Positions 6,423-13,053 of a stretch of DNA of 13,581 nucleotides are shown here, one piece after another. Source of the stretch: Bacteroidales bacterium UBA3844 (GTDB lineage: Bacteria; Bacteroidota; Bacteroidia; Bacteroidales; Paludibacteraceae); assembly GCA_002392915.1 (NCBI GenBank), contig DGHQ01000015.1, positions 1 to 13,581 on the forward strand, in the 5' to 3' direction. The notes beneath the pieces were generated by a model that ran no database searches, was not told where the DNA came from, and worked only from the letters and a program-made list of their open reading frames with translations. Position 1 is the stretch's first letter, and each line of letters starts with the position of its first letter. The position numbers were made by a program, and so were the translations under genes.

Positions 6423-6535
6423 GCGCTAATACTATGGTGAAAGCTGGTGTTGCTGTAATTCTTATTACCGCTGGAACAGTCCTTGGCAATAAAGCAATTA
6501 AACAGGCTGGAAAGGAGATGATACGTATGGCATAA
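6419..6535 (+). CDS. Small hydrophobic peptide, 38 residues (cassette B cargo 3)
   Basis: The ORF MSANTMVKAGVAVILITAGT... ends at TAA 6533-6535. Residues about 7-24 (VKAGVAVILITAGTVLGN) form a single hydrophobic segment with small residues. The tail is basic (KAIKQAGKEMIRMA). AAAGGAGGGGGAAA just before the ATG is a near-perfect Shine-Dalgarno, rare in this lineage, and the start overlaps the previous stop (ATGA). These two facts are the main evidence that this tiny ORF is translated. The function is unknown; the shape is that of a one-helix membrane peptide. Confidence 0.55.
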   Translation: MSANTMVKAGVAVILITAGTVLGNKAIKQAGKEMIRMA

Positions 6536-6561
6536 ACGAACATTGTTTCGTAAATCTCACG

Positions 6562-6597
6562 CCTACCGCTGGAGGTTAAGCGGACCGCTTTGGCGGT
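6562..6597 (+). other. 3' element of cassette B
   Basis: The block 6562-6584 is identical to 5781-5803 except one base in the loop (T for C). It is followed by CCGC-TTTG-GCGG, where copy A has GCC-GTTTT-GGC: different bases but again a hairpin. It lies 26 bp after the last small ORF. The rest of the gap, 6598-6715, contains no recognised feature; no clear -7 box precedes the next gene. Confidence 0.6.
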
Positions 6598-6715
6598 TAC
6601 TGAATCAAAACAAAAGAGTATCAACATAAATGGTGGGGATTATAACAGGATTCAAAATCTTCATTTAGTTGATTAGTAATAATACATTAAAAGAGGTAGG
6701 CACCCTCGGTAAAAA

Positions 6716-7180
6716 ATGTCTATAACTATGACACCAAACACTTCTTTAATAGTTAAGGTAAACGATCTTCTTCCTGCAGTCACAAACAAGAGTGTCACTT
6801 ACAGCTCGTCAAAAGGGGCATATCTTACAGATGGTTGGACCAGCGCCGCTGGCAACACTTACGGGCAGTTGATGTATCTTTCTCCTCAGTTGGCTATCGT
6901 ATGTGATTTCGGAGTCGGTTACGCCCATACATTCTTGAATGGGCTGAAGATTCTCCGCTACAATGGTCATAAGGCAGAGGTGGTCGACAGCCGTTCTTAT
7001 AACAGCCTTTTTTTCGATGATGCGTTTGTCCGTAGTGAAGCTGCTGAAATTATAGCCGAATTTATTGAAAGCCAGTTGAGATTGACGGGAGCATACGCGT
7101 CTTCTGAGGAAATCAAGAACATGGCGAAAAGGCTTATCGACGATACTGTTGATTATTCCCGCAACAGACTCGGATGCTGA
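6716..7180 (+). CDS. Unknown protein, paralog of the next gene
   Basis: A 154-residue soluble protein without signal peptide or membrane segment. Residues about 58-125 (LAIVCDFGVGYAHTFLNGLKILRYNGHKAEVVDSR..., given here by key blocks LAIVCDFG, YNG, VVDSR, FFDDAFVRSEA, IIAEFIESQL) align with residues about 64-130 of the downstream protein (LAVAFSFS, FNG, LADRR, FYEEDFLKNEV, MVRGIVESSL). The shared pattern is beta-hairpin strands followed by a helix with spaced acidic residues. I do not recognise the family. The gene sits between cassette B and the helicase, and the gap to its paralog is 33 bp. Confidence 0.7.
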   Translation: MSITMTPNTSLIVKVNDLLPAVTNKSVTYSSSKGAYLTDGWTSAAGNTYGQLMYLSPQLAIVCDFGVGYAHTFLNGLKILRYNGHKAEVVDSRSYNSLFFDDAFVRSEAAEIIAEFIESQLRLTGAYASSEEIKNMAKRLIDDTVDYSRNRLGC

Positions 7181-7213
7181 TAACCCAATGTTTAATCTTT
7201 AATACTTATAACT

Positions 7214-7759
7214 ATGAAAACAAAATTTACAAGTTCATTGACTTCAAATGTGATGACGGAATTATTTCCAACTATAGGCACATCTGCTCCTTCTTCCAAT
7301 GTGCCCAATTGGATGCCGTCAATGAAAATATTCAAAGTGAGCGAACACACGAGTGAGGCCGGACACCGTTACCTGAAAGGATTGCGATTTAGCAACAACT
7401 TAGCGGTGGCGTTTTCCTTCTCCTTCTGGAACACTTGGACATATCTGAATGAAATCGAAGTGTACCGTTTCAATGGGAATAGCATAGAATTGGCAGATCG
7501 ACGCAAATGCGACAAACAGTTTTATGAGGAAGATTTCCTGAAAAACGAAGTGAAAGAGATGGTGCGTGGCATAGTAGAGTCTTCTTTGCTTATGAACGGA
7601 CAAGACAGCAACGTTATGGCACTCGAGTCGCAAATCGAAGAGTTGGTGGAAGGAACATACCGTCCGTTGAAAGAGTACGACAGAAACAGATTGGAGATGT
7701 GCATCAAAAAAGCATTGCCGACAGAAGAACCCGTCAGGACATTCAAACTTCATTTTTAA
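7214..7759 (+). CDS. Unknown protein, paralog of the preceding gene
   Basis: A 181-residue protein beginning MKTKFTSSLTSNVMTE. The central part (about 55-130) aligns with the preceding protein as described there: NNLAVAFSFS, YLNEIEVYRFNG, LADRRKCDKQFYEEDF, VKEMVRGIVESSLLMNG. It is longer at the N-terminus and has an acidic helical stretch near 135-165. Tandem divergent duplication suggests a heteromer or two targets. It ends 30 bp ahead of the helicase gene and is probably co-transcribed with it, so it may serve the same replication, repair or defence function. There is no recognised domain. Confidence 0.7.
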   Translation: MKTKFTSSLTSNVMTELFPTIGTSAPSSNVPNWMPSMKIFKVSEHTSEAGHRYLKGLRFSNNLAVAFSFSFWNTWTYLNEIEVYRFNGNSIELADRRKCDKQFYEEDFLKNEVKEMVRGIVESSLLMNGQDSNVMALESQIEELVEGTYRPLKEYDRNRLEMCIKKALPTEEPVRTFKLHF

Positions 7760-7789
7760 TTTAGTAACAACATTTAATTATTACTTATC

Positions 7790-9835
7790 ATGACAACTAC
7801 AAATACTACAACATCTATTTTTGATTCGAATAACAGAGAGCAGATGAACGCCTATAAGTTGATCGCAGAGACTAACCAGAGTTTCTTCCTGACCGGTCGC
7901 GCCGGCACAGGAAAGACCACCTTCATCAACAATGTTTTAGCCAATGTGAATAAACACTTTGTGGTGTTGGCTCCAACTGGAAAGGCAGCAATGCTCATCG
8001 GAGGAAGCACCATCCATTCATATTTCGGATTCAAACCAGGAGACATCACACCTCACACTTTGGGGTCTTCGAAGAATCTGGCAAATTTGTCCTATGTGGA
8101 TACATTCATTGTGGATGAAGTCTCGATGCTACGCTGTGATTGGGTGGATGCCATGGACTACACCTTGCGTCATGCCTTACATTCATCATTGCCGTTCGGG
8201 GGAAAACAGGTGGTCTTTTGTGGAGATCTGTTCCAGTTGCCTCCTGTGGTCCAGAAGCACACTGCTGATGTGGAAATGCTGCAGACTGAATATGGCACAA
8301 CTGATGCCTATTTCTATAAAGCTCACGCATTTAAATATCTTCAGTTGCCAAAAATCGAATTTTGCAAAGTGTACCGTCAGAAAGACGCTGATTTTCTTAA
8401 CATCTTGGACCATATCCGTACGGGAGAGTGCATTGAGAATGAAGTGGAAGCTTTGAATAAAAGAGTTGTCACACCGACATCTGAGGATGGGCCTTATGTG
8501 ATCTTGTCAGGATTGAAAAAACAGGTTGAAAAAATCAATAAAGAGTTTCTTGACGCTATTGATTCTAAAGGGTTCACATATAAATCTGAGACATCTGGTA
8601 ATTTTCCCCAAAATGATAACGACCTGCCTGCAGAAGAGGAGTTGACTCTTAAGGTGGGGGCTCAGGTTATGTTCTGCAAAAACGACAGAAATGGCAGATG
8701 GGTGAACGGCACATTGGGAAAGGTGACATCTTTGTCTGACGACAAAATAGTTGTAATGATTGACAATGATGAAGTGACAGTAGAGAAAACTTCATGGGAA
8801 AAAACAGTTACAACGTATAATCGTGAGACAAAGAAGATGGAGAAAGAAGTCGTCGGTATATTTGTGCAATATCCTATCCGTTTGGCATGGGCGATGACAA
8901 TCCATAAAAGCCAGGGAGCCACATTCGATCGCATGCTATTGGATTTGAAGAGGGGTGGCATTTTTGCGGATGGCCAGCTTTACGTGGCTCTGACCCGTGT
9001 TCGAAATCTTGAAAGTCTCTACTTGAACGCTCCAATCAAAGAGACTCATATCCGAAAGAATTACGAAGTGAAAACTTATTCAGAGACATTTAACAACGTC
9101 GACTCCATTTCACGAGCAACTACAGTCGGCAAGGAATTATATGATTTGCATAAAGTGTCTGATTTCGACGCGATGACTTCCGTCTACTTGAGAGAGACTT
9201 TGGATGCTCTTGCTCGTGAAGATGTAGAGTCTGCATATTGTTTGTCTAAAAACATGATGCAGACGATGATTTCCGATGAGATGTTGTATGGTGCGACTGT
9301 AGATGTGCCAGAATGTCCGTCAAATATGACTCATTCTGATTGGTTTAACGCAATCTTCTGTTTGTATGGGAATAAGTTTGAAAAGGCTTGCCAATATGCC
9401 GACAAAGCTTGGATGGCGACGGGAGACTTGGATATGCTCTACGTAAAGATCCGTGCATTGTCTATGCTGAAGAGATCCAGAGAGGCCGATTCTGCTTTTG
9501 AGAATCTTATGCAGTCTGTCGACGACGATTGGGATTTCAAGACTGCATACGCATTGGCTCTTCATAATGAGTTATGTATGGATGACCCCGGTTTGGGCAT
9601 TATGCAGCAAGTGGTGGTTAAACATATAAAATACCGTACTGGATTGATCCGTTTCCGCGAGCTATTGCGTCGTAAAGAAATCAAACTCAGAATGGCAGAT
9701 GAAATCACAAACTCGTTGGCTATCGCTTTCAATTCCGATATGAGCGATGAGGAATTCGTGGATTGTGTTGGAAAATGTGCGGATAGAGATATCTTGAAAG
9801 AGTTTAGAACCATAATAAAGAAACAAGTGCTATGA
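7790..9835 (+). CDS. PIF1-like superfamily 1 helicase with helical C-terminal extension
   Basis: A 681-residue ATP-dependent DNA helicase of the PIF1/RecD group. Motifs in order: Walker A GRAGTGKTT (36-44), Ia APTGKAA (61-67), Walker B VDEVSML (108-114), motif III GGKQVVFCGDLFQLPPV (137-153), motif V WAMTIHKSQGATFD (367-380) and motif VI GQLYVALTRVR (395-405). All key residues are present. Residues about 430-681 are mostly helical, with pattern like TPR or other alpha-helical repeats (FEKACQYADKAWMATGDLDMLYVKI), absent from minimal PIF1 enzymes; this may be a partner-binding part. It lies between the paralog pair and the zinc-ribbon gene, upstream of cas1. A role in exposing single strands for the adaptation module is possible but unproven; an independent mobile-element origin is the alternative. 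Confidence 0.9.
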   Translation: MTTTNTTTSIFDSNNREQMNAYKLIAETNQSFFLTGRAGTGKTTFINNVLANVNKHFVVLAPTGKAAMLIGGSTIHSYFGFKPGDITPHTLGSSKNLANLSYVDTFIVDEVSMLRCDWVDAMDYTLRHALHSSLPFGGKQVVFCGDLFQLPPVVQKHTADVEMLQTEYGTTDAYFYKAHAFKYLQLPKIEFCKVYRQKDADFLNILDHIRTGECIENEVEALNKRVVTPTSEDGPYVILSGLKKQVEKINKEFLDAIDSKGFTYKSETSGNFPQNDNDLPAEEELTLKVGAQVMFCKNDRNGRWVNGTLGKVTSLSDDKIVVMIDNDEVTVEKTSWEKTVTTYNRETKKMEKEVVGIFVQYPIRLAWAMTIHKSQGATFDRMLLDLKRGGIFADGQLYVALTRVRNLESLYLNAPIKETHIRKNYEVKTYSETFNNVDSISRATTVGKELYDLHKVSDFDAMTSVYLRETLDALAREDVESAYCLSKNMMQTMISDEMLYGATVDVPECPSNMTHSDWFNAIFCLYGNKFEKACQYADKAWMATGDLDMLYVKIRALSMLKRSREADSAFENLMQSVDDDWDFKTAYALALHNELCMDDPGLGIMQQVVVKHIKYRTGLIRFRELLRRKEIKLRMADEITNSLAIAFNSDMSDEEFVDCVGKCADRDILKEFRTIIKKQVL

Positions 9836-9887
9836 AAAGATGGTTCTGCAGATTCTTATAATTAATTGACTTTTAATTTTATATATT

Positions 9888-10175
9888 ATGATAAACAAAA
9901 GAAACAAAATCAAATCATTATCAAAGTCACGTTATAATTCTTTGAATCAATATGATCAGAAAACTTACGATATGCGTGATCCTATCAGCAGAATACATTG
10001 CTCTCAATGTGGCAGACGCAAACATCTGTTTGAGACAGAAAAGGAAGCTGTACTTTTTCTCGTCTACAACGGAGATGTGATTGAATCGCAGAATGGCAAA
10101 CGTCCATTGAGAGTCTATTGGTGTGAGGCATGTGCAGGTTATCACACTACACATTTGAAGGAATGGAGCGCCTGA
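9888..10175 (+). CDS. Small zinc-ribbon protein
   Basis: A 95-residue protein with a basic N-terminus (MINKRNKIKSLSKSR). It has two CxxC knuckles, C38-S-Q-C41 and C79-E-A-C82, followed by YHTTH (H86, H89). The spacing is that of a zinc ribbon, and the YWCEACAGYHTTH ending resembles small phage and mobile-element zinc-ribbon proteins of unknown role. Nucleic-acid binding is likely by analogy. It lies 52 bp after the helicase and 84 bp before the cas1 start used here. Confidence 0.7.
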   Translation: MINKRNKIKSLSKSRYNSLNQYDQKTYDMRDPISRIHCSQCGRRKHLFETEKEAVLFLVYNGDVIESQNGKRPLRVYWCEACAGYHTTHLKEWSA

Positions 10176-10222
10176 TTAATATGTTGAAACTAAAATGTTC
10201 AATGTGGCTGATTGCAAAGATG

Positions 10223-10230
10223 TAGTTTTG
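10223..10230 (+). promoter_or_regulatory. -7 box of the adaptation operon promoter
   Basis: TAGTTTTG matches TAnnTTTG and would start transcription around 10236, about 24 bases before ATG 10260. The -33 element is poor. If this promoter is real, the upstream in-frame ATGs (10212 and 10233) cannot be the normal cas1 start. Confidence 0.5.
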
Positions 10231-10259
10231 TGATGCAAAAAGATAAACGAGTCAAGGAT

Positions 10260-11243
10260 ATGGAATTGGTACTTAACACATATGGGGTGTCTTTGAACCG
10301 TGACCAGAATGGCTTTGTGATCACATCCGGTGATTCAAAGCAAAGGGTCCCGGCAGATGGACTCACGTCGATACAAGTTTGTAAAGGAGCTATCATATCA
10401 AGCGATGCTGTGCTTTTCGCAATTGAAAATGAGATCGAAATTCTATTTACAACCCCAAGCGGCACCCCCATGGGGCGTGTCTGGAGTCCGAAATACGGAT
10501 CTATCTCCACAATCCGCAAAGGTCAACTTGCTTTTCTTCACACTCACGACTCTGTGGTGTGGATAAAGGACACTATCCGCAAAAAGATTGAAAACCAGCA
10601 GGCTCTGCTTCTGTCCATGGACTCCAAAGGGAGCACCACTTATGAAGCGGCTAAAACGAAAGCCATCAACAGACTTGAAGATTATCTGACTAAGCTGACT
10701 TCACTGGATGGTGATTTTGTATCCGATATAGCCGCCAAACTAAGAGGTTGGGAGGGACAGGCTTCAAAAATCTACTTCGACTGCATGAACATTTTCCTTC
10801 CAGAGAAATACAGATTCTACGAAAGGTCTCAACACCCGGCCATGGATGTGACAAACGCCATGCTCAACTACGGCTATGGCATTCTTTACTCAAAAATCGA
10901 AGGTGCTCTGATAAAAAGCGGAATCGACCCTTATATAGGAGTGCTGCACAGAGACAACTACAACCGTCCGGTATTGGCATACGACGTGATTGAAATATAC
11001 AGAGTGTGGGTGGATTATGTAGTGTTCTCCCTACTCTGCCAAAATATCATCACTGACGAGTTCTACAGTGTCAGAGAAGACGGTTCTTGCTGGCTCGAGC
11101 CTCTCGGAAGAAGAGTGCTCATCCAGTCGCTCAACGACTACTTGGAAGAGATAGTAGGTATTGGAAATATAAAAAGAAGCAGACTGACTCAGATCTTTTT
11201 GTATTGTCAGGAATTAGCACAAACATTAAAAAAATTTGAATAG
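10260..11243 (+). CDS. cas1: Cas1 integrase
   Basis: A 327-residue protein from ATG 10260. The reading frame is open further upstream (to 10212), but MELVLNTYGVSL is a standard Cas1 N-terminal beta-strand start and a -7 box at 10223 argues for the shorter form. The N-terminal beta domain (1-75) ends in GTPMGRVWSP. The alpha domain holds the metal ligands E165 (GWEGQASKIYF), H230 (GVLHRDNYNRPVLAYD) and D242. Cas1 with Cas2 integrates spacers at the leader end of the array. No reverse transcriptase domain is fused. The next gene begins 2 bp after the stop, so cas1, the primase-polymerase and cas2 form one operon that ends 235 bp before array 2. Confidence 0.96.
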   Translation: MELVLNTYGVSLNRDQNGFVITSGDSKQRVPADGLTSIQVCKGAIISSDAVLFAIENEIEILFTTPSGTPMGRVWSPKYGSISTIRKGQLAFLHTHDSVVWIKDTIRKKIENQQALLLSMDSKGSTTYEAAKTKAINRLEDYLTKLTSLDGDFVSDIAAKLRGWEGQASKIYFDCMNIFLPEKYRFYERSQHPAMDVTNAMLNYGYGILYSKIEGALIKSGIDPYIGVLHRDNYNRPVLAYDVIEIYRVWVDYVVFSLLCQNIITDEFYSVREDGSCWLEPLGRRVLIQSLNDYLEEIVGIGNIKRSRLTQIFLYCQELAQTLKKFE

Positions 11244-11245
11244 CC

Positions 11246-12316
11246 ATGATATCAATAGGTAACAACATTACAATGATGGGAGATCCTCTCCAGAGAATAG
11301 AATTGCGTGCCGTTTGCGACGCAGTGAGAAATCCGAATTCTGAGATGCAGGCAAGAATCCGCCAACTAAGATTGCTTCGCGACATTGACGAGAAAAAGTA
11401 TTCAGCAGCCAAACGCACTCTGCCATACATCGTCTGTGGAATGTTTGCGTCAAGTATCCGAAGATCCGAGGATTTCTCGTATACTGAATATTTCATAATA
11501 GACATTGACCATCTTTCCGACAAATCGATGGAAATGGAGCAGGTTCGCGCCAAGATTGTGTCGGACGACAGAGTGGCAGCTTGCTTCGTCTCTCCAGGAG
11601 GTGACGGGTTGAAAGTGTTTTTCAAACTTCAGGAAAGATGCTATGACAAAGGTCTTTACTCCCGTTTTTATAAAATATTCGCACATCAATTCGCCCAAGA
11701 CAAAGGAATCATGCAAGCTGTTGACATGAAGACGTGTGACGTCACCAGAGCATGTTTTGTCAGCTATGATCCGAATGTCTACTTCAATCCCGTCTCCTCG
11801 ACGATAAGGCTTGAGGATTTTGTGGATATTATCGACGTGGATGCTCAACACACACTTTTGCAAGAGGTAGAAAAATGCATATCAAATCTGCCGGAAAAGA
11901 AAGATGTGAAACCAAGTCCGGAAAAATCTGAAATGGAAAAGATCAGGGCCACTCTGAATCCAGATCTGGCAAAGAAGAAGGAAAACCGACCGCCAGCATA
12001 TGTGCCTGAGATATTAAACGATATAATAGGAAGTTTGAAAGAGCACATAGAAATGAAAGGAATCTTGGTGAAAGAGATAAGAGACATCCAATACGGGAAA
12101 AAGCTCACTATGGCTCTCGGCATAAAAGAGGCTGAAATAAATCTCTTTTACGGGAAAAAGGGATTCTCTGTAGTGAAGACGCCACGGACAGGAACCGACA
12201 CTGAGCTAAACGATCTGATGGCAGACATCGTCAACGAATACATCAACTCAATGTATGTGTTCGACCTGCCAAACATACAAAGAAACCAGATTTCGGCGTC
12301 TGCCCTTCCATCTTAA
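11246..12316 (+). CDS. CRISPR-associated primase-polymerase (AEP/VirE_N-like)
   Basis: A 356-residue protein. The N-terminal half looks like an archaeo-eukaryotic primase (PrimPol) fold of the VirE_N/BT4734 type. It shows FIIDIDHL (D86, D88, the hhDxD metal motif), VSPGGDGLKVFF (116-126, nucleotide-binding turn), and D165 in CDVTRACFVSYDPNVYFNP (164-182, with the R168 and SYDP pattern of this family). Residues 200-356 are mostly helical and unrecognised, with a charged linker near 210-240. CRISPR-associated PrimPols are known next to type III cas1 and cas2 genes, where they are proposed to copy single-stranded DNA or RNA into integrable spacers. Here the gene sits between cas1 (2-bp gap) and cas2 (16-bp gap), as a separate, unfused protein. 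Confidence 0.82.
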   Translation: MISIGNNITMMGDPLQRIELRAVCDAVRNPNSEMQARIRQLRLLRDIDEKKYSAAKRTLPYIVCGMFASSIRRSEDFSYTEYFIIDIDHLSDKSMEMEQVRAKIVSDDRVAACFVSPGGDGLKVFFKLQERCYDKGLYSRFYKIFAHQFAQDKGIMQAVDMKTCDVTRACFVSYDPNVYFNPVSSTIRLEDFVDIIDVDAQHTLLQEVEKCISNLPEKKDVKPSPEKSEMEKIRATLNPDLAKKKENRPPAYVPEILNDIIGSLKEHIEMKGILVKEIRDIQYGKKLTMALGIKEAEINLFYGKKGFSVVKTPRTGTDTELNDLMADIVNEYINSMYVFDLPNIQRNQISASALPS

Positions 12317-12332
12317 TCAAATTTGAACGACT

Positions 12333-12818
12333 ATGCCCAAAAGGAAGTACGAAGAATGGGATTTTGTAGCTCGTGTAAAAGCGATAAAAAAAGCCGGGCT
12401 CAAAGAGTCGGCATCCCCAAACAGAGAAATAGAGAGTAAAGAAGAGACGGTGCCATGTCTGGAGGCGAGGCTCGACATGATATTTGAAATAACCGAGAGA
12501 AAAGAAACTAATGTAGGGAATATGCTGTTTTTTGTGATGTACGACATAGAGGACAACAGAGTAAGGAATCTGGTGTCGAAATATCTGGTGAAGAAAGGAT
12601 GTACAAGGATACAGAAATCCATTTTCTTGGCAGACCTTTCTTCGGAGAAATATGAGCAGATAAGAAATAATCTGACGGAAGTGCAGGCCGCCTATGAAAA
12701 CCTCGACAGTATTCTTGTGGTGCCTATATCCACAGATTATCTCAAATCGATGAAGATCATAGGCAAGAATATCAGCGTCGACGTGATTACAAAATCCAAA
12801 AACACACTGTTTTTCTGA
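12333..12818 (+). CDS. cas2: Cas2 with N-terminal extension
   Basis: A 161-residue protein. The Cas2 ferredoxin-like core starts at about residue 64: MLFFVMYDIEDNRVRNLVSK, with D71 at the conserved aspartate, then KGCTRIQKSIFLADLS. It is 98 residues long, the normal Cas2 size. Ahead of it is a 63-residue charged extension (MPKRKYEEWDFVARVK... ERKETNVGN) with no stop codon. Translation could also begin at the in-frame ATG 12522 (M64), giving an ordinary Cas2. I favour the long form because it starts only 16 bp after the PrimPol gene. The extension could tether PrimPol to the Cas1-Cas2 integrase. A frame on the opposite strand (12243-12866) is a shadow. Confidence 0.9.
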   Translation: MPKRKYEEWDFVARVKAIKKAGLKESASPNREIESKEETVPCLEARLDMIFEITERKETNVGNMLFFVMYDIEDNRVRNLVSKYLVKKGCTRIQKSIFLADLSSEKYEQIRNNLTEVQAAYENLDSILVVPISTDYLKSMKIIGKNISVDVITKSKNTLFF

Positions 12819-12886
12819 GACCCACGTGCGAGCCATAGGCAAGCACACAGAATTTAATAAAACCACAGAGGAAAAAGTTCTCAGAG

Positions 12887-12905
12887 AAAGTCTTCGACTT
12901 TTTTG
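12887..12905 (+). terminator. Possible terminator after cas2
   Basis: The stem AAAGTC/GACTTT with loop TTC runs straight into a T-run (12901-12904). CTCA and TGAG further out can extend it with a bulge. It is weak, but correctly placed between cas2 and the array promoter. Confidence 0.35.
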
Positions 12906-12928
12906 AGGAAAAGAAACAGAAAAACATA

Positions 12929-12958
12929 TTGTTGAGTTGGGAAAAAATTATATCTTTG
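12929..12958 (+). promoter_or_regulatory. Leader promoter of CRISPR array 2
   Basis: TTG at 12929-12931, 19 bases, then TATCTTTG at 12951-12958: a good Bacteroidales -33/-7 promoter. Transcription would start near 12965, about 90 bases ahead of the first repeat, producing the pre-crRNA on +. Confidence 0.65.
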
Positions 12959-13053
12959 TAGTCGAAAAATGTACTTTTTTTCACGCGATTTTTGAAATTT
13001 TGAACATTTTTGAGCCATAAAGGTCTGCAAATCTGCGAGTTGCAAATTTACCT
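12959..13053 (+). other. CRISPR leader of array 2
   Basis: This is the AT-rich sequence between promoter and first repeat. Its last 32 bases hold GGTCTGC (13022-13028) and CTGCGAG (13033-13039), which are the reverse complements of GCAGACC and CTCGCAG in the repeat. They are flanked by direct repeats of TGCAAAT (13026-13032 and 13041-13047). These are candidate recognition elements for integration at the leader-repeat junction (13053/13054). Confidence 0.6.

Noticed and set aside
6062..6627. Three - strand frames opposite the small ORFs
   Set aside because: They have no ribosome sites and run against the leader and coupled + ORFs, which have strong Shine-Dalgarno sequences and an ATGA overlap.
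7400..8456. Frames on the - strand and in other + frames over the unknown protein and the helicase
   Set aside because: They overlap genes with clear motifs or operon placement and show no features of their own.
10212..10259. Cas1 starting at upstream ATGs
   Set aside because: They add residues before the normal Cas1 start and overlap the -7 box and expected transcription start.
12243..12866. 207-residue frame on the - strand over cas2
   Set aside because: It is the shadow of cas2 and the end of the PrimPol gene; no domain features.
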